Below are positions 1 through 5,786 of a stretch of 6,260 bases of DNA, one piece after another. This stretch comes from Thermoplasmata archaeon (lineage in GTDB: Archaea; Thermoplasmatota; Thermoplasmata; Thermoplasmatales; Thermoplasmataceae). The notes beneath the pieces were generated by a model. The model saw only the letters and a list, made by a program, of their open reading frames with translations, had not been told where the DNA came from and did no database searches. Made by a program: the position numbers and the translations under genes. The DNA lies in assembly GCA_021826835.1 (NCBI GenBank), contig JAKAYH010000143.1, positions 1-6,260 of the forward strand. Direction: 5' to 3'. Numbering within the stretch: the stretch's first letter is position 1; the number at the start of each line of letters is the position of its first letter.

Positions 1-542
1 GGAAAGAAAGCGAAAATAAAGCTTGAAATGGATAGATAGAGAAAAGCAGGGTAAAGTACCAGTAGATCAATGTTTGCATAGGAGTAATAATAGGAAAATA
101 ATGAAATTGCTAAAAACATGAAAAATACTGAAAGTTTCTTAAAAAATTCTGATATGAATGGTGTCTTTTCAAGTATATATCTATCAGATGCTAACATTAG
201 CATCAATGGCCATAAGGTAAGAGTAAAAAATGGAAATAAGGAATAAGCTGGGTCTAACGCCGAGATAGATATATAGGCATAAGCCAACAGAATGAATTCA
301 ATTACAAAAGCAAATGCTCCATAAGCCAAGAATAACTTTACAACTTTTGAAAATAATTCAAAGCCTAACAATCCCAAAATTATTCCAAAATATCTAATAC
401 CAAGCAGTACGATGAATGCTATGGCTATATATGTAAATAAGGTTAGACCAGCGAATTGAGAAAGTATTGCTATCACAATTAATATTAAGATAGTAACACC
501 ATATTTGGTGTTAATAGATTTTAGATTACCTGCTTCGTTCAT
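1..542 (-). CDS. Polytopic membrane protein, C-terminal part missing (runs off left edge)
   Basis: The reverse strand is open without a stop from an ATG at 542 to the window edge, giving about 180 residues (MNEAGNLKSINTKYGV...). The predicted protein is very hydrophobic. About six membrane segments can be read, at roughly residues 14-30, 34-58, 68-92, 98-117, 133-152 and 158-180, with short polar loops such as SDRYILEKTPFISEFFKK between the fourth and fifth. It contains no Walker motif, transporter signature or cysteine pair that I recognise, so the function is unknown. Its start overlaps the stop of the upstream DUF4129-like gene in an ATGA arrangement, which indicates co-transcription and probable translational coupling. 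I infer that it is a membrane partner of that protein. DUF4129 proteins are often encoded near MoxR/DUF58 genes, so such genes may lie past the left edge. Coding status is fairly secure because of the long open frame, the consistent hydrophobic pattern and the tight overlap. Confidence 0.8.
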   Translation of the reverse strand, partial: MNEAGNLKSINTKYGVTILILIVIAILSQFAGLTLFTYIAIAFIVLLGIRYFGIILGLLGFELFSKVVKLFLAYGAFAFVIEFILLAYAYISISALDPAYSLFPFFTLTLWPLMLMLASDRYILEKTPFISEFFKKLSVFFMFLAISLFSYYYSYANIDLLVLYPAFLYLSISSFIFAFF

Positions 543-1753
543 TGATTGTCCCCACAGGTGAATATCTTCGGTTTATAAATACCGCGCATGAGTCCTCTTA
601 AAAATGCCTCGTATACCTTCCTGTCTGCATTTTTGGCGCCGTAAAATATTTTCTCGAATGCTGATAATGCGGTTTTAAATTCATCTTTCTGCTTTAAAAT
701 TTTCTTAAGGTTCTCGTCACTTTTGATCATTTCCCGAAATGTCAAAGATTGATTTTCCTTGTTAAGATAGTCTTTCATATTAAGTCTAAAAACGTCTTTG
801 ATGTCATCATCGTACTCTACCCCACGAATTAACTTCCTTTCACTTTGCAATGAATATTTAGTTGAAAGATCTGCACACCTATTTTTCAAGCTGATATATG
901 TGTGATCACTATCTGTCTTTACAATATCTGCACCGGATAGTTCCATCTTCGTTCCTGGGTCCATAGCTATTCCTAATGGTGAATTTAAGGCCCATGAAAG
1001 TGGGAGGTCTTCAGCTATCATAGGTCTAATCAGACCCTTTCCACCCCAGCCAGTCATTATGGTCTCTTTTTGCGGGAAAATAAATGGATTGAAGGGTTTT
1101 TCTTCTTCCCGTTTATTTTCTAAATGTTCCCTTTCTATATTCTTATCCTCGAATAGATCCGATATAGAATAATCCTGTTCGCCATACTTAATCTTTGGAA
1201 CTTTCTGGATTCTTTCCAAAAATCCGCCTCTTTTAATTCTTAAGATTAGCCACACAGCCATTACGAATGCAAGTATTCCTACAATAATTAATAAAATAAA
1301 TTCGTTTATGATGATGGGGTTTATTGGACTGTTGCTGGAGGTTTTTTGCCCAGCACCTGAATTTGATCCACCGGTCTTATTTTTTGGCGGTAACTGATTT
1401 TGATGCGGTGTACCGAATAAGTTAAATTTAAAATTTGGTAGTTGAAAATGAATAAATGGTATATTAAACACTGGTAAATTTGGAAGATTTAAAGACCCAA
1501 AATTTAGAGAGGGAAGATTGAAATTAAAATTTAAATTAGGAAAATTGAAAAGGTTTCCTGTGGTTGCCCCTCCCGAACCGGAGATTCCATTACCAGAACC
1601 GGTTCCAGAATTGGAAGTACCCGGTCCACTTGTAGGTCCATTAAGTCCCGATTGAATTGGCTGTAGATTGTTGATTGATGATGTGAGGATCCATGAAGCT
1701 ATTATTACAACAACGATTGTTATAGCAATAGACTTTTTTGATTTTGATACCAT
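539..1753 (-). CDS. Two-TM membrane protein with Asn/Phe/Leu/Pro extracytoplasmic repeat and DUF4129-like cytoplasmic C-terminus
   Basis: The protein has 404 residues. A basic N-terminus (KSKK) leads into a signal-anchor helix at about residues 8-26. A Gly/Ser/Thr-rich linker (33-66) follows, then a low-complexity block rich in Asn, Phe, Leu and Pro (67-113), then a second polar linker (114-147). A second membrane helix (148-173) ends in RIKRGG. The positive residues put both termini inside the cell and the linker-repeat-linker outside. The cytoplasmic part (174-404) has a charged segment, a compact region beginning GWGGKGLIRPMIAEDLP (235-251), and a helical end (about 315-392). That end holds LTFREM and a FEKIFYGAKNADRKVYEAFLRGL stretch, split here as FEKIFYGAK plus DRKVYEAFLRGL. 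It resembles the C-terminal helices of DUF4129 proteins (T-x-x-E, then a Tyr-Gly turn). The biochemical role of DUF4129 is not known, although it often accompanies transglutaminase, MoxR and DUF58 genes. The DUF4129 call rests on pattern memory. The gene overlaps the next membrane gene by ATGA. Confidence 0.72.
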   Translation of the reverse strand: MVSKSKKSIAITIVVVIIASWILTSSINNLQPIQSGLNGPTSGPGTSNSGTGSGNGISGSGGATTGNLFNFPNLNFNFNLPSLNFGSLNLPNLPVFNIPFIHFQLPNFKFNLFGTPHQNQLPPKNKTGGSNSGAGQKTSSNSPINPIIINEFILLIIVGILAFVMAVWLILRIKRGGFLERIQKVPKIKYGEQDYSISDLFEDKNIEREHLENKREEEKPFNPFIFPQKETIMTGWGGKGLIRPMIAEDLPLSWALNSPLGIAMDPGTKMELSGADIVKTDSDHTYISLKNRCADLSTKYSLQSERKLIRGVEYDDDIKDVFRLNMKDYLNKENQSLTFREMIKSDENLKKILKQKDEFKTALSAFEKIFYGAKNADRKVYEAFLRGLMRGIYKPKIFTCGDNQ

Positions 1754-1774
1754 TGTTGTATATAAAAAAACATG

Positions 1775-1782
1775 TTATTAAT
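1775..1782 (-). promoter_or_regulatory. Candidate TATA box for the DUF4129-like operon
   Basis: On the minus strand this reads ATTAATAA, about 22 to 29 bases before the ATG at 1753. That is the spacing expected for an archaeal TATA box of a leaderless transcript. A second T/A run (TTTATATA, about 1759-1766) is too close to the ATG to serve a leaderless start. No Shine-Dalgarno sequence precedes the ATG. The region is AT-rich throughout, so chance matches are likely. Confidence 0.4.
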
Positions 1783-1783
1783 T

Positions 1784-1802
1784 TTAGTTATCAATAAACT
1801 AA
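1784..1802. repeat. Short inverted repeat in the divergent promoter region
   Basis: TTAGTT and AACTAA form a perfect 6-base inverted repeat separated by seven bases. It lies just upstream of the candidate TATA box of the minus-strand operon. An operator for a dimeric regulator could look like this. In such AT-rich DNA a 6-base palindrome can easily arise by chance, so this is only a candidate. Confidence 0.25.
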
Positions 1803-1863
1803 TAGAATAGATTATTCAATCTCTTTCTCAGATAAAGTCAACCTAGGAAATCAGATGAAATAA

Positions 1864-1872
1864 TTAATATTA
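1864..1872 (+). promoter_or_regulatory. Candidate TATA box for the PH-zinc ribbon gene
   Basis: TTAATATTA lies 31 to 23 bases before the ATG at 1895, which suits transcription starting at or next to the start codon. The bases directly before the ATG (ACCACCATAT) contain no purine-rich ribosome binding site, which supports a leaderless transcript. Confidence 0.5.
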
Positions 1873-1894
1873 GCTGATTGTATAACCACCATAT

Positions 1895-2536
1895 ATGCCA
1901 ATTTATGATTCTGACGAACATGAACTATTAACCGAGGAATCTGTATTAACAAGAGATGATGCCTCAATAGAAAATGGCACTCTTTATTTGACAGATAAAA
2001 AGCTCATATATGAGAAGAAAGGAAGTAGAAAGCTGTTAAGCGCAGAGCCTTCCAAGATATATTTAATGGTACCCGTATACAACATTGAGAATGTCTCATC
2101 TGCTGTACCCGTAGTGAAATTATTCACAAAGAAGAGAATTAGAGTTGAATTTAGAGAAGGAGCAGATTTAAAATATGTTGAATTTTCCGTAAAGAAACCC
2201 AAAATCTGGGTAGATGAGATCAAGAAATGGTCTTCCAGTGCAAGGATGTCATATATGGAATCCATCAGGAGACAGGATGAAGAACAGTTTAGGAGAGACT
2301 TGGAACTTACAAAGGCTAAATCTCCAAGAAATAATATCAATATGATAAACCTTGGAACTCCGAAAAAAGGAGAACCAGGGTACGTTAAGAATGAATTTAA
2401 CAATCAGGATACAAAAGATGTAGTTGCTGTAAACAAAAATCTACCAGAAAACTCTGCTTCTGTATGCCCAGAGTGCGGAACACTTGTTGACAAGAATTCA
2501 AAATTCTGTAAAAACTGTGGTGCAAAATTAAAATAA
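1895..2536 (+). CDS. PH/GRAM-like domain protein with C-terminal zinc ribbon
   Basis: The protein has 213 residues and no membrane segment or signal peptide, so it is probably cytoplasmic. Residues about 9-113 show the beta-rich pattern of small prokaryotic PH/GRAM-like domains: the GTLYLTDKKLIYEKKGSRK hairpin (28-46), further strands with VYNIENVSS and IRVEFREGADLKYVEFSV, and a closing amphipathic helix around KIWVDEIKKW (103-112). A charged helical linker (about 114-142) and a disordered polar stretch follow. The protein ends in a zinc ribbon, CPEC (191-194) and CKNC (205-208), with the short C-terminal GAKLK tail typical of the zinc-ribbon family. PH-like domains usually bind lipids or proteins, and small zinc ribbons of this kind often mediate protein contacts. 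The specific role here is unknown. It diverges from the DUF4129-like membrane operon across 141 bases, so a link to the membrane is possible but unproven. The four zinc-binding cysteines are certain; the PH call is from the pattern. Confidence 0.8.
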   Translation: MPIYDSDEHELLTEESVLTRDDASIENGTLYLTDKKLIYEKKGSRKLLSAEPSKIYLMVPVYNIENVSSAVPVVKLFTKKRIRVEFREGADLKYVEFSVKKPKIWVDEIKKWSSSARMSYMESIRRQDEEQFRRDLELTKAKSPRNNINMINLGTPKKGEPGYVKNEFNNQDTKDVVAVNKNLPENSASVCPECGTLVDKNSKFCKNCGAKLK

Positions 2537-2627
2537 ATTAGCATTTGTTTATTTGCACTTATTTATGTATGCTAAAATATCTGTAAAAAAGCAGGTTTTA
2601 TGATGTTTTCATAGTATGTTATAAAAG

Positions 2628-2635
2628 TTTAAATA
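2628..2635 (+). promoter_or_regulatory. TATA box for the winged-helix gene
   Basis: TTTAAATA, a close match to the archaeal TATA consensus, lies 29 to 22 bases before the ATG at 2657. This is near-ideal spacing for a leaderless message. It favours the first Met at 2657 over the in-frame Met at 2666. No Shine-Dalgarno sequence is visible. Confidence 0.65.
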
Positions 2636-2656
2636 TGACACAGATTATCATGTATC

Positions 2657-2998
2657 ATGGAAACAATGGCTGATGGTAATATCATTAGATCACTTAACAG
2701 GAGTGAGCTAAGGAGAAAAGTTTTATTTTATCTTTACTCCATATACCCATACAGGTCATACCTTTCCGAAATTTCAAGGGCCATAAAGTCCGACCCTTCT
2801 AATGTAAAAGGTTGCCTAGAAGGATTGGGAATCAGGTATACGAAGGAAGAGTCTTTGGTTGGTTTAGGACTGGTCACAATTGAGGAAAGTAAGAAAGGTT
2901 TCAGGTATTTTAAAATAAACAAAGATTGTATCGATGATATAAAGGGAATTAAAACTGTTTTTTCACAAAAGAAAGTATTGGCCGTTGAAATTGGATGA
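2657..2998 (+). CDS. Small archaeal winged helix-turn-helix protein, putative transcriptional regulator
   Basis: The protein has 113 residues, and nearly the whole length forms one winged-helix domain. Helix 1 is about residues 14-29 (NRSELRRKVLFYLYSI). Helix 2 is 34-43 (SYLSEISRAI). The likely recognition helix is 46-57 (DPSNVKGCLEGLG). A hydrophobic strand, LVGLGLVTIEE, leads to the wing KKGFRYFKIN (79-88). A short charged helix closes the protein. The pattern of an IYP motif, a SYLSEI-type helix, a DPSNVKGCL-type helix and a SLVGLGLV strand resembles a family of stand-alone DNA-binding proteins widespread in archaea. There is no sensor or ligand domain and no metal-binding cysteine cluster, so what it senses and controls cannot be read. 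It has its own strong TATA box and lies 60 bases before sfsA, which has a separate candidate promoter. It may regulate itself or a neighbour. The wHTH fold is well supported; regulatory targets are unknown. Confidence 0.8.
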   Translation: METMADGNIIRSLNRSELRRKVLFYLYSIYPYRSYLSEISRAIKSDPSNVKGCLEGLGIRYTKEESLVGLGLVTIEESKKGFRYFKINKDCIDDIKGIKTVFSQKKVLAVEIG

Positions 2999-3032
2999 TT
3001 GAGTCCAGCATTCTTTATCAACTAGACCATTA

Positions 3033-3042
3033 TTTTAAATTT
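3033..3042 (+). promoter_or_regulatory. Candidate TATA box for sfsA
   Basis: TTTTAAATTT lies upstream of two adjacent ATG codons at 3059 and 3062. Measured from its TTTAAA core (3034-3039), the distance is 25 bases to the first ATG and 28 to the second. The second is closer to the 28-29 bases seen at the winged-helix and lonB genes. Two out-of-frame ATGs (3046 and 3052) between the box and the gene would be harmful in a long leader, which again favours a leaderless message. Confidence 0.5.
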
Positions 3043-3058
3043 ATTATGCCAATGTTCC

Positions 3059-3751
3059 ATGATGGCAATATCCTTTCCCGAAAAATCTAAAGAGATTTTT
3101 AATATAAGGGAAAAGCTGATTGATGGGAGGATAATTTCCAGACCGAATAGGTTCCTAACCCGTGTTGAGATTAATAAAAATGTTGTTGATGCACATATTC
3201 ACGATCCTGGGAGGTTGAAAGAACTAATATACCCGGGAAATTATGTTCAATTAAGAGAAATACACGGAAAAAAAACAGATTATTCAATCTTATCCGCGAA
3301 AGGTCAGAATGAGTATATATTATTGGATACAAGATTCCATTCAAAGTTAGCAAGATCATTCATGAATGGAATAATAAAGCAAGAAATCAGTTATTTAAAC
3401 TCACGATTCGATTTTGAATGCGACGGAGAGATTATTGAAATAAAGGGCGGATCCCTCGTAAAAGATGACACCTTAATATTTCCAGATGCGGTAACGTCAA
3501 GAGGAACAAAGCATCTAACAGAATTATTGGATTTACATAATCTAGGGAGGAGAGTATCAGTCATTATGCTGTGTTTTTCCTCCAAAGCAACCAAATTTAG
3601 CCCTAACTATGAAACCGATCCAAAGTTTGCTAGGGCATTTATGAGAGCATTTGAGGGTGGAGTGAACTTTTACTTTCCAAAGCTATCCCTTGAAGGAAAT
3701 AGTATTATTTTTCAGGGTCTTATAGGAAATTTGAATCTCAGAAAGATATAA
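3059..3751 (+). CDS. sfsA: SfsA family nucleic-acid-binding protein, putative nuclease
   Basis: The protein has 230 residues, the normal length for SfsA. The N-terminal OB-like part carries the family pattern: SRPNRFLTRVEIN (27-39), then AHIHDPGRLKELIYPG (45-60), which corresponds to the usual H-x-P-N-x-G-R-x-x-x-L-x-P-G motif, and LLDTRFHSKLARSF. The C-terminal part resembles the PD-(D/E)xK nuclease fold. SRFDF contributes D118, the EIK triplet supplies E127 and K129, and FPDAVTSRGTKHLTEL (141-156) is the SfsA signature. SPNYETDPKFARAF follows as in other members. SfsA was first described as a sugar fermentation stimulation protein of E. coli that binds DNA. The cellular role in archaea is not established; a nuclease activity is inferred from the fold. 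There is Asp (D49) where many members have Asn in the PNTGR motif. The start is 3059 or the adjacent ATG at 3062, a one-residue difference. It stands as a single gene between the winged-helix gene and lonB, with candidate promoters on both sides. Confidence 0.92.
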   Translation: MMAISFPEKSKEIFNIREKLIDGRIISRPNRFLTRVEINKNVVDAHIHDPGRLKELIYPGNYVQLREIHGKKTDYSILSAKGQNEYILLDTRFHSKLARSFMNGIIKQEISYLNSRFDFECDGEIIEIKGGSLVKDDTLIFPDAVTSRGTKHLTELLDLHNLGRRVSVIMLCFSSKATKFSPNYETDPKFARAFMRAFEGGVNFYFPKLSLEGNSIIFQGLIGNLNLRKI

Positions 3752-3796
3752 TGTGGAATTGTAAATTTTCATATAATATATCAAATATGCAATTAA

Positions 3797-3801
3797 TTTT
3801 T
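3797..3801 (+). terminator. Possible oligo-T terminator after sfsA
   Basis: A five-base T run follows the sfsA stop by about 45 bases and precedes the lonB promoter. Archaeal transcription often stops at oligo-T runs without a hairpin. The run is short and the surrounding DNA is AT-rich, so this is weak. Confidence 0.2.
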
Positions 3802-3808
3802 GTAAAGG

Positions 3809-3819
3809 TTTATTTAATA
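3809..3819 (+). promoter_or_regulatory. Candidate TATA box for lonB-cgi121
   Basis: TTTATTTAATA lies 28 to 18 bases before the GTG start at 3837. A second box-like sequence, TTTTAAATAT (3821-3830), scores better as a TATA motif but would place the transcript start inside the gene, around 3850. The upstream box fits the GTG start best. No Shine-Dalgarno sequence precedes the GTG. Confidence 0.45.
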
Positions 3820-3836
3820 ATTTTAAATATGTAGTA

Positions 3837-5786
3837 GTGGAACCTTTGCAGGAATCTGTAGAAGAATGGGTTAAAAAGTTGAATATAGAAAGCACAAAGG
3901 AAGTTACGGTTCCTAAAATTCTATTCGATCAGGTTATAGGTCAGGAAGATGCAGGAAATGTAGTTAAGAAAGCTGCAATGCAAAAAAGGCACGTACTTTT
4001 AATTGGAGAACCAGGAACTGGTAAATCCATGCTGGCTCAATCAATGATAGATTTTCTTCCCAAGGAGGATTTGGAAGACGTTTTAGTATTTCATAACCCT
4101 GAGGACAATAACAGGCCAAAAGTTAAAAGTTTTCCTGCAGGGAAAGGAAAAGAAATTGTAAAGCAATATCAGCTAAAAGCGGAACAAGATAGAAAAGACA
4201 GAAGAAAAATGACACTTACTCTGGTTTTTTCCATTTTCCTTTTTGGTATAATAATAACACTATACACGCTTGATTTCATCTATCTCTTCTTTGCCATAAT
4301 GGCTGCAGCTTCAGTTTACATCATCACATTATTTAACCCGGCACTCAGAATGGAAAAGGCAATGATACCAAAACTTTTAGTTTCTCATTCCCCCAATGAT
4401 AAGCCTCCCTTTATTGATTCAACAGGTGCTCATTCTGGAGCTCTTCTTGGCGATGTGAGACATGATCCATTTCAGTCTGGTGGCCTAGAAACACCATCCC
4501 ATGACAGAGTAGAGGCTGGAAATATTCATAAGGCTAACAAAGGAGTACTATTCCTTGATGAAATAAATCTCCTTAGACTTGAAAGTCAGCAGGCTTTACT
4601 AACAGCTCTTCAGGAGAAAAAGTTCCCCATATCGGGCCAAAGTGAAAGAAGTGCTGGAGCCATGGTTCAAACAGAGCCAATTCCATGCGATTTCATACTT
4701 GTAGCCGCGGGGAATCTGGACGCAATTCAGGGTATGCACCCGGCACTTCGATCAAGAATTCGCGGTTATGGATATGAAGTCTATGTAAGAGACAACATGG
4801 ACGACAGTGATGAAAACAGAAACAAAATAGTTCAATTTATCGCACAGGAAGTAGTAAAGGATAAGAAGATCCCGCACTTTGATATTTCAGCAATTACAGA
4901 AATAATTAAAGAAGCTCAAAAAAGAGCTGGAAGGAAAGGAAAACTGACGTTAAGGTTAAGAGAACTTGGCGGTCTAATAAGAGTTGCCGGAGATATGGCT
5001 ATTGGCGAAAAGGCTGCCATTGTTACTGCAGCTCATGTAACAAAGGCAAAGAATTTCAGCAAACCTCTTGAACAGCAGGTGGCAGACAGGGCTCTTGAAG
5101 TGAGAAAACTCTATAAAACATTCTTAACGGAAGGAGAACAGATCGGATCAGTCAACGGACTTGCCGTTATGGGTGGAGGAAGTGGGATGGCTGAGTATAC
5201 CGGAATTGTAATGCCTATTGTTGCAGAGGTCACTCAAGCTCAAAATAAAGGTCATGGCGTAGTTGTTGCAACTGGTAAACTAGGTGAAATAGCAAAGGAG
5301 GCTGTTCAAAATGTTTCTGCAGTATTCAAAAAGTTTACAGGAAAGGATCTGTCTGATCTTGACATCCACATACAGTTTGTTGGTTCTTATGATGGCGTAG
5401 AGGGAGATTCTGCAAGTGTATCAATAGCAACAGCTGTCATATCGGCAATTGAAAGCCTTCCAATAGATCAAACAGTTGCAATGACAGGTTCATTAAGTGT
5501 GAGAGGAAATGTTCTTCCTGTTGGAGGAGTAACAGCTAAAGTTGAAGCAGCAGTTGAGGCTGGTTTGAAGAAAGTTATAGTACCAAAATCGAACTACGAG
5601 GATATTATTCTGGATGAAGCGCATAAGGACAAGATTCAAATTATCCCGGTAAGCAACATAGAAGAAGTTTTGGAAGTAGCTTTGGGACAGTCTCCGGAAA
5701 GGCAGAACTTCCTAAAGAGAATATCCGACATTATTAAGCCACAACCAAAGGTAGGAAATGGGAGAACTGGAGCATTCGTTGCCTAA
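3837..5786 (+). CDS. lonB: Archaeal LonB, membrane-anchored ATP-dependent serine protease
   Basis: The 649-residue protein uses a GTG start. LonB is the membrane-bound Lon of archaea. It uses ATP to unfold and degrade damaged or regulatory proteins in a hexameric ring on the cytoplasmic face. The Walker A motif GEPGTGKS is at 57-64. A transmembrane hairpin (about 125-143 and 146-168) is inserted between Walker A and Walker B, which is diagnostic of LonB against bacterial LonA. Walker B is GVLFLDEIN (236-244), with a sensor Asn in AAGN (290-293) and arginines in LRSRIRG (304-310). The C-terminal protease domain has the GDSAS box with catalytic Ser525 and Lys568 in TAKVEAA. I recall the same residue numbers for the Thermoplasma acidophilum enzyme, and the N-terminal [10 protein letters not shown] also resembles it, supporting the GTG start. 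There is no LonA-type N-terminal domain, as expected. All catalytic residues are present. The 3' end overlaps cgi121 by 29 bases. Confidence 0.98.
   Translation: MEPLQESVEEWVKKLNIESTKEVTVPKILFDQVIGQEDAGNVVKKAAMQKRHVLLIGEPGTGKSMLAQSMIDFLPKEDLEDVLVFHNPEDNNRPKVKSFPAGKGKEIVKQYQLKAEQDRKDRRKMTLTLVFSIFLFGIIITLYTLDFIYLFFAIMAAASVYIITLFNPALRMEKAMIPKLLVSHSPNDKPPFIDSTGAHSGALLGDVRHDPFQSGGLETPSHDRVEAGNIHKANKGVLFLDEINLLRLESQQALLTALQEKKFPISGQSERSAGAMVQTEPIPCDFILVAAGNLDAIQGMHPALRSRIRGYGYEVYVRDNMDDSDENRNKIVQFIAQEVVKDKKIPHFDISAITEIIKEAQKRAGRKGKLTLRLRELGGLIRVAGDMAIGEKAAIVTAAHVTKAKNFSKPLEQQVADRALEVRKLYKTFLTEGEQIGSVNGLAVMGGGSGMAEYTGIVMPIVAEVTQAQNKGHGVVVATGKLGEIAKEAVQNVSAVFKKFTGKDLSDLDIHIQFVGSYDGVEGDSASVSIATAVISAIESLPIDQTVAMTGSLSVRGNVLPVGGVTAKVEAAVEAGLKKVIVPKSNYEDIILDEAHKDKIQIIPVSNIEEVLEVALGQSPERQNFLKRISDIIKPQPKVGNGRTGAFVA
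5748..5755 (+). promoter_or_regulatory. Weak Shine-Dalgarno-like sequence before cgi121
   Basis: AAGGTAGG ends two bases before the ATG at 5758, inside the lonB coding region. It only partly matches the archaeal GGAGGTGA pattern, and its spacing is short. It is worth noting because cgi121, unlike the leaderless genes around it, must be started internally on a longer message. Confidence 0.3.

Noticed and set aside
539..1753. Gly/Ser and Asn-rich stretches as evidence of a frameshift or pseudogene
   Set aside because: The frame is continuous, with a signal anchor before it and a second membrane helix plus folded domain after it. The low-complexity region is part of the protein.
1984..2403. 139-residue minus-strand open frame opposite the PH-zinc ribbon gene
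   Set aside because: It is a shadow of the plus-strand gene: it has no coherent domain, and the plus frame has a promoter, a PH-like pattern and a zinc ribbon.
2538..2575. Inverted repeat TTAGCAT / ATGCTAA right after the stop of the PH-zinc ribbon gene, as a terminator
   Set aside because: The stem is only 7 AT-rich base pairs with a 24-base loop and no T run after it. It would be unstable, especially in a thermophile.
2734..3021. 95-residue minus-strand open frame opposite the winged-helix gene
   Set aside because: The opposite frame encodes a coherent winged-helix domain with a good promoter. This one has no recognisable fold and begins in the next intergenic space.
3821..3830. TTTTAAATAT as the lonB promoter
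   Set aside because: It is a good TATA sequence, but only about 15 bases from the GTG. Transcription would begin inside the gene, and the TTTATTTAATA box further upstream fits better.
3171..3895. Three minus-strand open frames opposite sfsA and the start of lonB
   Set aside because: They are short, without motifs, and lie against well-supported genes. One crosses the lonB promoter.
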